Position numbers and translations under genes: made by a program
Shown: piece after piece, positions 1 through 7,694 of the stretch
Position numbering within the stretch: the first letter of the stretch is position 1
How the letters are laid out: the number at the start of each line of letters is the position of its first letter
The notes under the pieces: model-generated
The model's input: only the letters and a program-made list of their open reading frames with translations
Told to the model about the DNA's origin: nothing
Databases searched by the model: none
Assembly: GCA_015232575.1 (NCBI GenBank)
Contig: JADFZL010000016.1
Location: forward strand, 118,481 to 182,480
Direction: 5' to 3'
Length of the DNA: 64,000 nucleotides
Source of the DNA: Candidatus Rifleibacteriota bacterium
Lineage (GTDB): Bacteria; Muiribacteriota; Ozemobacteria; Ozemobacterales; Ozemobacteraceae

Positions 1-862
1 GAAGCTCCTGCCAGTGCCCATTTGCAACTCTTTCCATGCCTGTTTTTAATTTTTCCAGCGGCTTAAAAAGTTTCTGGCCGAGATAATAACCCAGAAGCAG
101 AAGAGCAAAAACTTCGAGAAGTGCCAGCTGGATCATGAGATCGTTAACGTTTGTCTTGGTAAGTGTCGCAGCATCAGCTTCGTATCCGGCAAGCAGTTTG
201 ATTTCATCTGAGCCGAGGGAAAATGTTTTTGCTCTGAAAAGTCTTCCTTTCTGAAGCCTCTGGAAAGTGTCTTCCACGCGGGAATATTCTTTAAGAACGT
301 CTGAAGTGAATTCAATTCTGTCGCCCACCAGCACGCCGCTTTTATCCCACAGGCAGAGCAGTGGAATTGCAATTTCTTCTGCCTTTTTTGCAACCACAAG
401 ATAGGCATCACGGTTGCGCATTTTCGCTGACGCTGTAAGATAACCGTTTCTTGAAAGTGGACCAACAACTCTTAGCCTGATCGGCCACTTTGAAGGGGTT
501 AAAACCGAATTTTCAAGTTCGATTGCCGGAAAAATTATCGGTCTGTCATTTTCCAGAATGTCTATCCAGTCAATGTTCAAATATCTTTTCAGCTTTTCAA
601 CAAGATTAACTGTCAGTAACCGATCGCGTCCTGTTACATCCAGCTGGGAAAATACTTCAGAAATATCCATTACGGCTGATGCAAGCTTTGTCTGCTCTCT
701 TGCCCACGAATTCAGAGCCTTGTCCCGAAGCAGCTGAATTTTTTCAATGTCCGAATATTCAAGAGTTACTCCCAGTCTTGAAGCAGCCCAGAAAAAAGTC
801 ATAAACACTAAAAAAATTATCAGAATCAAAAATCCAATTCCGATTTTCATTTTTATATTCAT
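1..862 (-). CDS. Membrane sensor protein, N-terminal part (runs off the window)
   Basis: An open frame on the minus strand starts at the ATG at 862-860 and continues without a stop to base 1, giving 287 codons. Residues about 6-25 form a first membrane helix. A soluble sensor region of roughly 200 residues follows, then a second helix (ALLEVFALLLLGYYLG), and then the start of a HAMP-like linker (KPLEKLKTGMERVANGHW). This layout is that of a sensor with one extracytoplasmic domain; the output module (histidine kinase, GGDEF or phosphatase) lies outside the window. The ligand is unknown. No strong Shine-Dalgarno is obvious before the chosen start, so the exact start is less sure than the frame. 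Confidence 0.75.
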   Translation of the reverse strand, partial: MNIKMKIGIGFLILIIFLVFMTFFWAASRLGVTLEYSDIEKIQLLRDKALNSWAREQTKLASAVMDISEVFSQLDVTGRDRLLTVNLVEKLKRYLNIDWIDILENDRPIIFPAIELENSVLTPSKWPIRLRVVGPLSRNGYLTASAKMRNRDAYLVVAKKAEEIAIPLLCLWDKSGVLVGDRIEFTSDVLKEYSRVEDTFQRLQKGRLFRAKTFSLGSDEIKLLAGYEADAATLTKTNVNDLMIQLALLEVFALLLLGYYLGQKLFKPLEKLKTGMERVANGHWQEL

Positions 863-1044
863 AGAACCATATTATAACCCGTAAATCAAAAAATGTTAAA
901 GTAAATCGTTGCCAATATTAAACTCACCTGTTGGTAGTGCGAGCGTTTAACTGACAAACAAAAAGAAACTGAATTTTAACCACGGAATACACGGAATGAC
1001 ACGGATTTTTAAAAGGGGAAAAAAAAATCATTGTGCATAATTAG
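863..1044. other. Intergenic region without a recognisable gene
   Basis: A short AT-rich gap between the leftward sensor gene and the rightward radical SAM gene, so both promoters should lie here. It contains the low-complexity string ACGGAATACACGGAATGACACGG near 967-1002. No convincing terminator or RNA gene is visible. Confidence 0.4.
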
Positions 1045-1226
1045 TTAACATACTCACACGATCCACTTGTCGAGGAGGCAGGAATTAATTTTTTCGTTCC
1101 AAAAGATAAAAAATACTCGTTGGATGTGCTTTTTGAAAGTATTGCACTTCTGAAGCTATTTGTGATATCTCTTGAGTGTATAGGATATTTCGTAACAAAA
1201 TATGGAATTCAGGTTGAGATAATCAA
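1045..1226 (+). pseudogene. Possible decayed N-terminal coding stretch upstream of the radical SAM gene
   Basis: From the stop at 1042-1044 a frame reads on with protein-like composition (for example INFFVPKDKKYSLDVLFESI) and ends in the other frame just where the radical SAM protein begins. A one-base shift near 1215-1230 would join the two. Spirochaete-type SPASM proteins are, as I recall, longer at the N-terminus, so this may be the remains of that region. It could also be chance; I see no family motif in it. Confidence 0.25.
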
Positions 1227-2132
1227 ATGCAGAAAGCTTGTGAGTGGCCGCTTTTCAGCGTTGATCTGGAAATATCATTACTTTGCGATAACAGTTGTAT
1301 TTTTTGTCCGCGGGAAAAAATTCTGCGTCCTTCGGGACTTATGAAGAGTGGCGACTTCTCAATTATTGCAGATAAACTCATAAGCGTCCCTTCCAGAATA
1401 GCTTTGTCGGGAATGGGTAATCCGCTTTTAAACCCGAATTGGCATGATTTTATAAAAACTTATCGTGAAATGGGCGGAAAGATCGGAATTGTTATTCCCG
1501 CTGCATCAGTTAATGATGAAATAGCTGAGAAACTTCTTTATTCAAGGGCGTCTTTTGTGGAAATTTCTTTTCCGACCCTTCAGAAAGAACTATTCGAAAA
1601 GCTTCTTCCGGGGGCATCTTTTGAAAAGTGCCTTGAAGCAATAAAGAATCTCAGGAAAGCACTTTCAAAGACTTCTATTGCAATCGTCGGTTTGAAAACA
1701 AGAATGAACGAAGATGAAGAGCCCGAATTCAAATTATTCTGGAAGGAAGAGGGTTTCCAGCCGCGTTTTTTTTCATGCCATACCAGGGGTGGTAATCTTG
1801 AAGACAGAGATCTTATTTTCACTGAGAGTTCCAGTTCAAATCTTTGTGGTTTAACCTGCGCTCATACATTTATTGATTGGCAGGGAAACGTGTTAATCTG
1901 CTGTCACGATTTAATCGGAAACACCAGATTGGCAAACATTCTTGAAGATCCCGTTGAAAAGATCCTCCAAATAAAAGGCGCATTTTTCGAAAAATTACCG
2001 CCTTATGCAATTTGCAGAACATGTGATGAACCAGCCCGGTTCAGACCTATCCCAGCAGGAAAGCTTCCAGAAAGTTCGAATGCCAGAAACCGTTTTCTCA
2101 AAAACTGGCCAAAAAAAAAGCACTCATTTTAA
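1227..2132 (+). CDS. Radical SAM protein with SPASM-like C-terminal cysteines
   Basis: A 301-residue protein. The radical SAM 4Fe-4S motif C-x3-C-x2-C is at residues 20, 24 and 27 (LLCDNSCIFC) and is followed by PRE. A downstream GMGNPLLNPNW segment is typical of the SAM-binding half. Near residues 210-270 there is a second cysteine group (CGLTCAHTF, ICCHD, ICRTC), as in SPASM domains that hold auxiliary iron-sulfur clusters. Family knowledge suggests modification of a peptide or small molecule in the cytoplasm; the substrate is not shown. The start leaves only 19 residues before the first cluster cysteine, which is short, and upstream coding-like sequence suggests N-terminal truncation. No partner peptide gene is evident next to it. 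Confidence 0.75.
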   Translation: MQKACEWPLFSVDLEISLLCDNSCIFCPREKILRPSGLMKSGDFSIIADKLISVPSRIALSGMGNPLLNPNWHDFIKTYREMGGKIGIVIPAASVNDEIAEKLLYSRASFVEISFPTLQKELFEKLLPGASFEKCLEAIKNLRKALSKTSIAIVGLKTRMNEDEEPEFKLFWKEEGFQPRFFSCHTRGGNLEDRDLIFTESSSSNLCGLTCAHTFIDWQGNVLICCHDLIGNTRLANILEDPVEKILQIKGAFFEKLPPYAICRTCDEPARFRPIPAGKLPESSNARNRFLKNWPKKKHSF

Positions 2133-2384
2133 CTTTCTAATAATTCGAACCAGTTCCCTTCTTCTTGCTATTAAAGAATTAGAGGGCAAGGGTGAGGGGC
2201 TGAGTGCCAATTCTGGAAATAGTAATTTGTGCATTTGTCCCGCATAGAAGTGCCGAAACGATCCATTTTTGATTTGGCTGTACAAAGCCTCTGATGAGAT
2301 TTCCTCTGCAATTGAGCCAAAAAAAATATTTTTTTTGTATTTTTCTATTGCGGGTTGATAAAAAATCAGTTACTATTATTACGA

Positions 2385-2411
2385 AACACCTTTGAAACAG
2401 GTGTTTTTTAT
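2385..2411 (+). terminator. Rho-independent terminator-like hairpin
   Basis: AACACCT pairs with AGGTGTT around a 7-base loop and is followed by a T-run. It lies about 250 bases after the radical SAM gene and 40 bases before the nuclease gene. Confidence 0.6.
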
Positions 2412-2449
2412 TCCCAGAGTAAAAATTATCTAGTATAAGGGGAAGAATA

Positions 2450-3382
2450 ATGAATTGTTGTTCCAGCATTATCAGACGAGTATCGGTGTTTTTTTGTTTC
2501 TTTTTTCTATTAAGTAGTTTTGTTGCTGTTGGTGCTTTTACAGGAGAAAATCCTGCATCAGACCAGTCACAAAAGCTGGAAAATGTTTACAAGCAGATTC
2601 TGGGCCAGATTCAGCAGCTTGAGGACACTAATCCTCAACAGCAGGCGTCTTACTTTAAACTCAGAGCACTTGTTGATAATCTTTACCGTGTTAAGAGTTC
2701 CAATGAAGGTAATAGCGCTTCTCAGAATTCCTTAACTGACAGCAGAGAAAACCTCGGACAAGACAGAGAAGATCCATTTCTTTCATGCGGTAATTTGGCT
2801 GGAAGAGATTTGATTGTAACTTTGAAGAAGCTTATTCAGGGAAATTTATTTCTTGAATACGGCACCGCCCGTGAAAAGATCTTCTGTGATGTTCATAATT
2901 TCAATGGTGAAGTTGAATGCGTTTATACCGGAAGAAAAATTGTTACAAATCATCTTCCTCCGGCAACAAATATGAACATTGAGCATACATGGCCCCAGTC
3001 TCTTGGTGCCACAGGAATTGCAAAATCAGATCTTCATCACCTTTTCCCGACAGATTCAAATGCCAACGGCAGACGTGGAAGTTTGCCATTCGGTGAAGTC
3101 AGGAATCCTAACTGGGAAGAAGGCGGAAGCAAATGTGATGGCAGTGAATTTGAAGTTCGGGACAATTTTAAAGGTAATGTTGCCAGAGCAAAATTTTATT
3201 TTGCAGTGCGATATGACAAATCAATTCCTGCGGATGAAGAAGCCGCCCTTAGAAAATGGAATCAGGACGACCCCGTTGATGCAACAGAACTTGAACGCAA
3301 CAATAAGATCGAAAAGATCCAGAATAACCGGAATCCATTCATTGATCATCCTGAATTCGTTGGACAAATCTCAGATTTCTAA
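2450..3382 (+). CDS. Secreted endonuclease I family nuclease
   Basis: A 310-residue protein starting at an ATG with the purine-rich GGGGAAG just upstream. Residues 11-30 form a signal peptide, so it is exported. A spacer of about 80 residues precedes the nuclease domain. The endonuclease I (EndA/NucM) signature is complete: EHTWPQS at 178-184, DLHHLFPTDSNANGRRG at 194-210, and a C-terminal NRNPFIDHPE motif. The histidine of EHTWPQS is the expected general base and the motif residues bind the metal ion. Cysteines C113, C146 and C157 could form disulfides, as in periplasmic members. The likely role is non-specific degradation of extracellular or periplasmic DNA for nutrient use. It is monocistronic, with a strong terminator behind it. 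Confidence 0.92.
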   Translation: MNCCSSIIRRVSVFFCFFFLLSSFVAVGAFTGENPASDQSQKLENVYKQILGQIQQLEDTNPQQQASYFKLRALVDNLYRVKSSNEGNSASQNSLTDSRENLGQDREDPFLSCGNLAGRDLIVTLKKLIQGNLFLEYGTAREKIFCDVHNFNGEVECVYTGRKIVTNHLPPATNMNIEHTWPQSLGATGIAKSDLHHLFPTDSNANGRRGSLPFGEVRNPNWEEGGSKCDGSEFEVRDNFKGNVARAKFYFAVRYDKSIPADEEAALRKWNQDDPVDATELERNNKIEKIQNNRNPFIDHPEFVGQISDF

Positions 3383-3415
3383 ATCGAAATTACATCTTTC
3401 GATAATTTCAATATA

Positions 3416-3479
3416 AAACTTGCCCTCTCTGACAAGTGATTGACAAAATCACATAAAAACGAAGAGGGCAAGTTTTTTT
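3416..3479 (+). terminator. Strong rho-independent terminator after the nuclease gene
   Basis: AAACTTGCCCTCT at 3416-3428 pairs with AGAGGGCAAGTTT at 3463-3475 and is followed by TTTTTG. The loop contains a smaller inverted repeat (GTGATTG / AATCAC). Confidence 0.85.
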
Positions 3480-3578
3480 GATGTAGAAAAAAGCATAGAA
3501 ATGTTTCGGTTTTCTGATTAAGTACCCTCTCCCCAAGCCTCCATAAGTGTTAACTGTAAGCTTCAGCATTCCGGCTTT

Positions 3579-3604
3579 GTCCTTTCGACCGAAGGGAGAA
3601 ATCT
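3579..3604 (+). repeat. Half copy of the 65-85 bp inverted-repeat element
   Basis: The sequence TCCTTTCGACCGAAGGGAGA matches the left arm of the dispersed element seen complete at 50221-50302. The right arm is not recognisable here. It lies in the gap between the nuclease and methyltransferase genes. Confidence 0.6.
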
Positions 3605-3716
3605 GGCATTTATATTCCCCAGGTCTCTTCCACGCTGACAACAGGTAGAGGGTGAAAATATCACCTTGAATCAGGATATGTAATTTTATTGATAAATGTG
3701 ATAAACTCAAGTTCCT

Positions 3717-6700
3717 ATGAGGCAATTGGAAAAAATAGTCACTGAATTCAGAGATATTGCAGAAAAAGCCATTTCTGATACACATGAAAAGGTAATGAAA
3801 TCAGTTTCGTCTGATGCAATTGAGGCAATAGCCTGTGATTACTGGCATTATGTACTATTGAAAAAATATCTTTCAGAGAATGGTTTATTAAATGATTCAA
3901 ATAGTTCAGAAAAAAAGTGGCGTGAATATGCCTTTGAAAAACGGAATTGGCAAATTAATCAATTCGATGAACTTATAAGCATTTCCTCGAAAAATAAACT
4001 TGAAGCTCTTCTGGAAAACATTCCCTCAAAAGTATTTCAAGCTTATGATTCTTTTGGCTGGGTTTATCAGTTCTGGCAGACCAGGACAAAATTTGACGCA
4101 GATCTCAGAATTTCTCAGGGCGCAAAGGTTGGTTCACGTGATATTTCAGCTGTAACACAACTTTTTACTGAGCAGTACATGGTTTCATTTATTCTCGATA
4201 ATACCATTGGAGCGTGGTGGGCGCACCAGATACTCAGCAGAAATGATTTTCAGAATGCGAACTCAGAATGCGTTTTGAGAGAAAAGGTTGCATTAAAGAA
4301 TCAGCCATTTACTTTTCTGCGTTTTCATCACTCTGCTGAAGGCTGGAAAACTCTTTCGGGCGCATTTAAAAATTGGCCGTGCTCTTTAAAAGAGTTCAGA
4401 TTGCTTGATCCATGCTGCGGTTCGGGGAATTTCCTGGTTGCAGCATTTAAAATGCTTGTGGAAATGAGAATTGAGTCTGAGAATCTTCACCCCGAGGAAG
4501 CTGTAAACCGAGTTCTGTCAGAAAACATCTATGGTCTGGAAATTGATCTGCGTTGTGTGGAATTTGCTGTATCTGCTCTATCACTTGCTGCCTGGACCTT
4601 TCCGGGTGCTGAAGGTTTTCGCCCCTTGCCGAATCTGAATATTGCGTGTTCTGGAATGCCAATGAAAATCAAGGCAAAAAATCTCAGGGATTGCATCAAT
4701 GAAGACCTGAAGAGTGAAATTGAAAATGCGCCTCTTTTTGGAAGCCTTGTAAATTTTCAAAAAGCTTTTGCAGAATCAGAATTGAAGGATATTTCACTGA
4801 ACAACTGTGACTCGGCAAAAATCTTCAGTATGAAATTTCATTCAGTAGTTACAAATGTTCCATTTAAAGGGGCAAAGAAGCTTGATTCGACGTTGAATGA
4901 ATTTCTTTCAAGACGCTTTCCTGCGGGAAAATCTAATCTTGCAACAGCATTTGTATTGAGAATCAAAGACTGGTTACTTCCCGGCGGAACAGCTTCTATT
5001 GTAACGCCTCATGAATGGCTCTTTCTCACATCGTATAAGGATCTGAGGAAGCATGTTCTTGAATCAACAAAGTGGGAATTCATAGCTGATCTTGGTGAAC
5101 ATGCGTTCGAAAGTTCTCAGGCTTCAGGAGCATTTACTGCGCTTATCTCATTTTCAAATGTTGAACCATCGAATGAATCAGCATTCTGGGGAATAGATTG
5201 CAATTCCAGAAAAAGCATTAAAGCAAAGCGTGAAGCGCTGATTTCCGAAAATGGCGCATTTTTTCAGCAGAAAAAACAGCTGGAAAACCCGGATCACCGT
5301 TTTGTACTTTCTGTGCAATCAGAAAGAGTTCCGATCGGCCTTGTTGCAAAGGCATTCGGAGGAATGCAGAGCGGTGATGCACCAAGATATCTTTTCTATT
5401 TCTGGGAAATTTCCGAGTTAAATTCAAATTGGGAATTGTTTCTTCTTCCATGTGCAAAAACTGCAGAATTCACCGGCAGACAGGGAATAATTCGCTGGGA
5501 AAAAGGCAAGGGAAGTCTTGCCAGCTCAAGCCAGGCACATTTCAATGGAATTAAAGCATGGGGCCGACGTGGTGTCGCAATCCGTCAGACACGAATGCTT
5601 CCAGCAACATTGTACACGGGGGAAATGTTTGATCAGTCGTGTATTCTTCTTGTTCCAGATGATGAAAAGCATTTACCGGCGCTCTGGGCATTCTGTTCTT
5701 CAGATGAATTTCACAACGAAGTTCGTAAAATTGATAAAAAAAAGAATGTTACATACGCGACTCTTGATAAAATATCATTCGATTTGAAAAAATGGGAGAA
5801 GCGTGCTGAAACTATTTTTCCGGAAGGATTTCCTGTTGCCATTTCTAATGATCCAACACAGTGGATATTTCATGGGAACCCTGCTAAATCAGATGAGCCA
5901 CTTCAGGTGGCTGTTGCAGAACTTCTCGGATATAACTGGCCAGCCTCTGCGATGCCGCAAACTATCAGCAGAAGTCGGATGGAGAAAAACAAGGAAAAAT
6001 CTTGTACAGACAAATTCAATCAGAATAATTCTGAATTTGAAGTTAAATCCAGTTGTTTGAAATCAGGAAGGCATTATTCTGAACATGTGGATTGTCAGAA
6101 ATTGTTGACTGAGTATCCTGAATCACAAAAAACAGGACAAATAAAAATCTCACCAAAACAATCTTCCAAAGCAACTCCTTTACCTTTTGCGATGGCTTGT
6201 TTTACTGAGAAACTGAAATCCATGTCGGAGCCCGACGGAATCGTTTGTATTCCTTCCGTCTGCGGAAAACCACGGGCAGCGGAAAGGCTGTTGGAGGTTT
6301 TATCAGCAGCTTATGATTCCCCCGATTGCAGAATTGCTCTGCATGCGCTGCTGGGGAATTCTGAAATTAACGAAGAATCTGCGCTGAACTTTCTCGAAAG
6401 ATGGCTCAGAAACGACTTCTTCACTCAACATTGCAGACTTTTCTGCCAGCGACCCTTTATCTGGCATGTCTGGGATGGCCTGGCAGACGGTTTTTCTGTT
6501 TTACTTAATTATCACAGACTCGACCGGAAAAACCTTGAAAAGCTTGTCTACGTCTACCTTGAAAATTGGATCAAAACTCAGAAGAAAGACGTTATAAGTG
6601 ATAAAAAGAGAATGAAAGAAAGACTGCTGGCGGCAGAAAATCTGAAAATGCAGTTAGAAAAAATTCTCACAGGCGATGCGCCACACGATATTTATGTCCG

Positions 6701-6926
6701 CTGGAAGCCAATCTCAGAACAACCCAAAGGTTGGAATCCTGACATAAACGATGGAATACGCATTAATATCAGGCCTTTCATGTCAGTAAAAGATGTTGGA
6801 AAAAAAGGTGCCGGAATACTGAGAGACAAACCCGTCATAAACTGGAAAAACGACCGCGGAAAAGAACCAGACGGCCGCGTCCGCATCAACGACCTTCATC
6901 TTTCTCTTTCAGAAAAAGGACAGTAA
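3717..6926 (+). CDS. Large adenine-specific DNA methyltransferase, PglX/Eco57I (COG1002-like) type
   Basis: A 1069-residue protein. Residues 140-165 (ISAVTQLFTEQYMVSFILDNT) resemble the segment before motif I in PglX and type IIG enzymes. Motif I is DPCCGSGNF at 231-239, and a GLEIDLRCVEFA segment follows near 273-284. Motif IV reads N380-V-P-F rather than the classical NPP(Y/F); I recall a TNVPY subgroup among COG1002 proteins, so this may be family-typical rather than damage. A target-recognition-like region occupies about 540-700, and a hydrophilic linker near 740-810 is less conserved-looking. The C-terminal third has RPFIWHVWDGLADGFSVLLNYH and a WKNDRGKEPDGR motif of unknown role. No restriction, BREX or DISARM partner is present nearby, so it may be solitary or a single-chain restriction-modification enzyme. 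The start lacks a clear Shine-Dalgarno. Confidence 0.8.
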   Translation: MRQLEKIVTEFRDIAEKAISDTHEKVMKSVSSDAIEAIACDYWHYVLLKKYLSENGLLNDSNSSEKKWREYAFEKRNWQINQFDELISISSKNKLEALLENIPSKVFQAYDSFGWVYQFWQTRTKFDADLRISQGAKVGSRDISAVTQLFTEQYMVSFILDNTIGAWWAHQILSRNDFQNANSECVLREKVALKNQPFTFLRFHHSAEGWKTLSGAFKNWPCSLKEFRLLDPCCGSGNFLVAAFKMLVEMRIESENLHPEEAVNRVLSENIYGLEIDLRCVEFAVSALSLAAWTFPGAEGFRPLPNLNIACSGMPMKIKAKNLRDCINEDLKSEIENAPLFGSLVNFQKAFAESELKDISLNNCDSAKIFSMKFHSVVTNVPFKGAKKLDSTLNEFLSRRFPAGKSNLATAFVLRIKDWLLPGGTASIVTPHEWLFLTSYKDLRKHVLESTKWEFIADLGEHAFESSQASGAFTALISFSNVEPSNESAFWGIDCNSRKSIKAKREALISENGAFFQQKKQLENPDHRFVLSVQSERVPIGLVAKAFGGMQSGDAPRYLFYFWEISELNSNWELFLLPCAKTAEFTGRQGIIRWEKGKGSLASSSQAHFNGIKAWGRRGVAIRQTRMLPATLYTGEMFDQSCILLVPDDEKHLPALWAFCSSDEFHNEVRKIDKKKNVTYATLDKISFDLKKWEKRAETIFPEGFPVAISNDPTQWIFHGNPAKSDEPLQVAVAELLGYNWPASAMPQTISRSRMEKNKEKSCTDKFNQNNSEFEVKSSCLKSGRHYSEHVDCQKLLTEYPESQKTGQIKISPKQSSKATPLPFAMACFTEKLKSMSEPDGIVCIPSVCGKPRAAERLLEVLSAAYDSPDCRIALHALLGNSEINEESALNFLERWLRNDFFTQHCRLFCQRPFIWHVWDGLADGFSVLLNYHRLDRKNLEKLVYVYLENWIKTQKKDVISDKKRMKERLLAAENLKMQLEKILTGDAPHDIYVRWKPISEQPKGWNPDINDGIRINIRPFMSVKDVGKKGAGILRDKPVINWKNDRGKEPDGRVRINDLHLSLSEKGQ

Positions 6927-7208
6927 CAGAAGCCTCCGAAAATCAGCCATTCGCCCAATAACTCAATCGAAAAACCAAAAGCCCCAACCTGAATATTTTC
7001 CGTAAATCCGCTAAACTACGCAATCTTCACTATCTAAAAAATCCACACTAATAATCTATTTTTCATTCATAATCATGAAAACCAACCGCTCTTGACTCTT
7101 AAATCACAAATCACAAATCACAAATCACAATCCTAAATTCTAAATCTTGAAAATCTGCGAAATCTGCGGAAAAAAATCTTGTCTTTTCTTTTCTTTTGCC
7201 TTTACGCA
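6927..7208. other. Convergent intergenic region with short tandem repeats
   Basis: Between two convergent genes. It holds four copies of the 7-mer AAATCAC at 7101-7128 and a CTGCGAAATCTGCGGAAA string near 7152-7172. No gene is visible. Confidence 0.5.
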
Positions 7209-7676
7209 TTATTCCTGAACAGAAGGGGTTTTATTGACAAACGTGCTGCATGAAAGATATTCCAGTGCAAGAAGATAACCTGACAGCCCCAGCCCTGATA
7301 TTAATCCATAGCATACAGCTCCGGTTAAAGTTTGTCTCCGGAACTTTTCTCTTCCGAAAATATTCGAAATGTGAACTTCGATTACCGGAATTTTAAGATT
7401 TTTTATCGCATCTCTCAGGCAGATAGAAGTATGTGAAAGGCCTCCGGGGTTAATAATCATGCCAATTTCGTCGTCTATTCTCTGAATACGGTCAATCAAA
7501 TCTCCTTCGTGATTCGATTGAAAACAATCTACTTCAATTCCCATTTCTAACCCTTTTGTTTTAAGGGTTTCTTCAAGAACTTCAACGGGAGTATCTCCGT
7601 ATATATTAGTTTCTCTGGTACCAATCATATTAAGATTGGGTCCATTCATAACCAGAACTTTTCGAAGCTTTTTCAT
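7209..7676 (-). CDS. aroQ: 3-dehydroquinate dehydratase, type II
   Basis: A 155-residue protein of typical length for type II dehydroquinase, which converts 3-dehydroquinate to 3-dehydroshikimate in the shikimate pathway. It shows the N-terminal NGPNLN motif, the catalytic loop with arginine and tyrosine (GTRETNIYG), the QSNHEG segment, the GGLSHTS motif with the catalytic histidine, and EVHISN followed by the FGREKFR lid. It starts 18 bases after the stop of the ABC-F gene on the same strand, so the two are probably co-transcribed. The rest of the shikimate pathway is not in the window. Confidence 0.97.
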   Translation of the reverse strand: MKKLRKVLVMNGPNLNMIGTRETNIYGDTPVEVLEETLKTKGLEMGIEVDCFQSNHEGDLIDRIQRIDDEIGMIINPGGLSHTSICLRDAIKNLKIPVIEVHISNIFGREKFRRQTLTGAVCYGLISGLGLSGYLLALEYLSCSTFVNKTPSVQE

Positions 7677-7694
7677 CGCGGTTCTCCGTTGTAA

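Noticed and set aside
2157..2247. Extension of the radical SAM gene or a small gene before the nuclease
   Set aside because: The frame has no start site and the sequence is low complexity.
3408..3785. A 125-codon minus-strand frame between the nuclease and methyltransferase genes
   Set aside because: It spans a clear terminator and a dispersed repeat arm, and overlaps the methyltransferase start.
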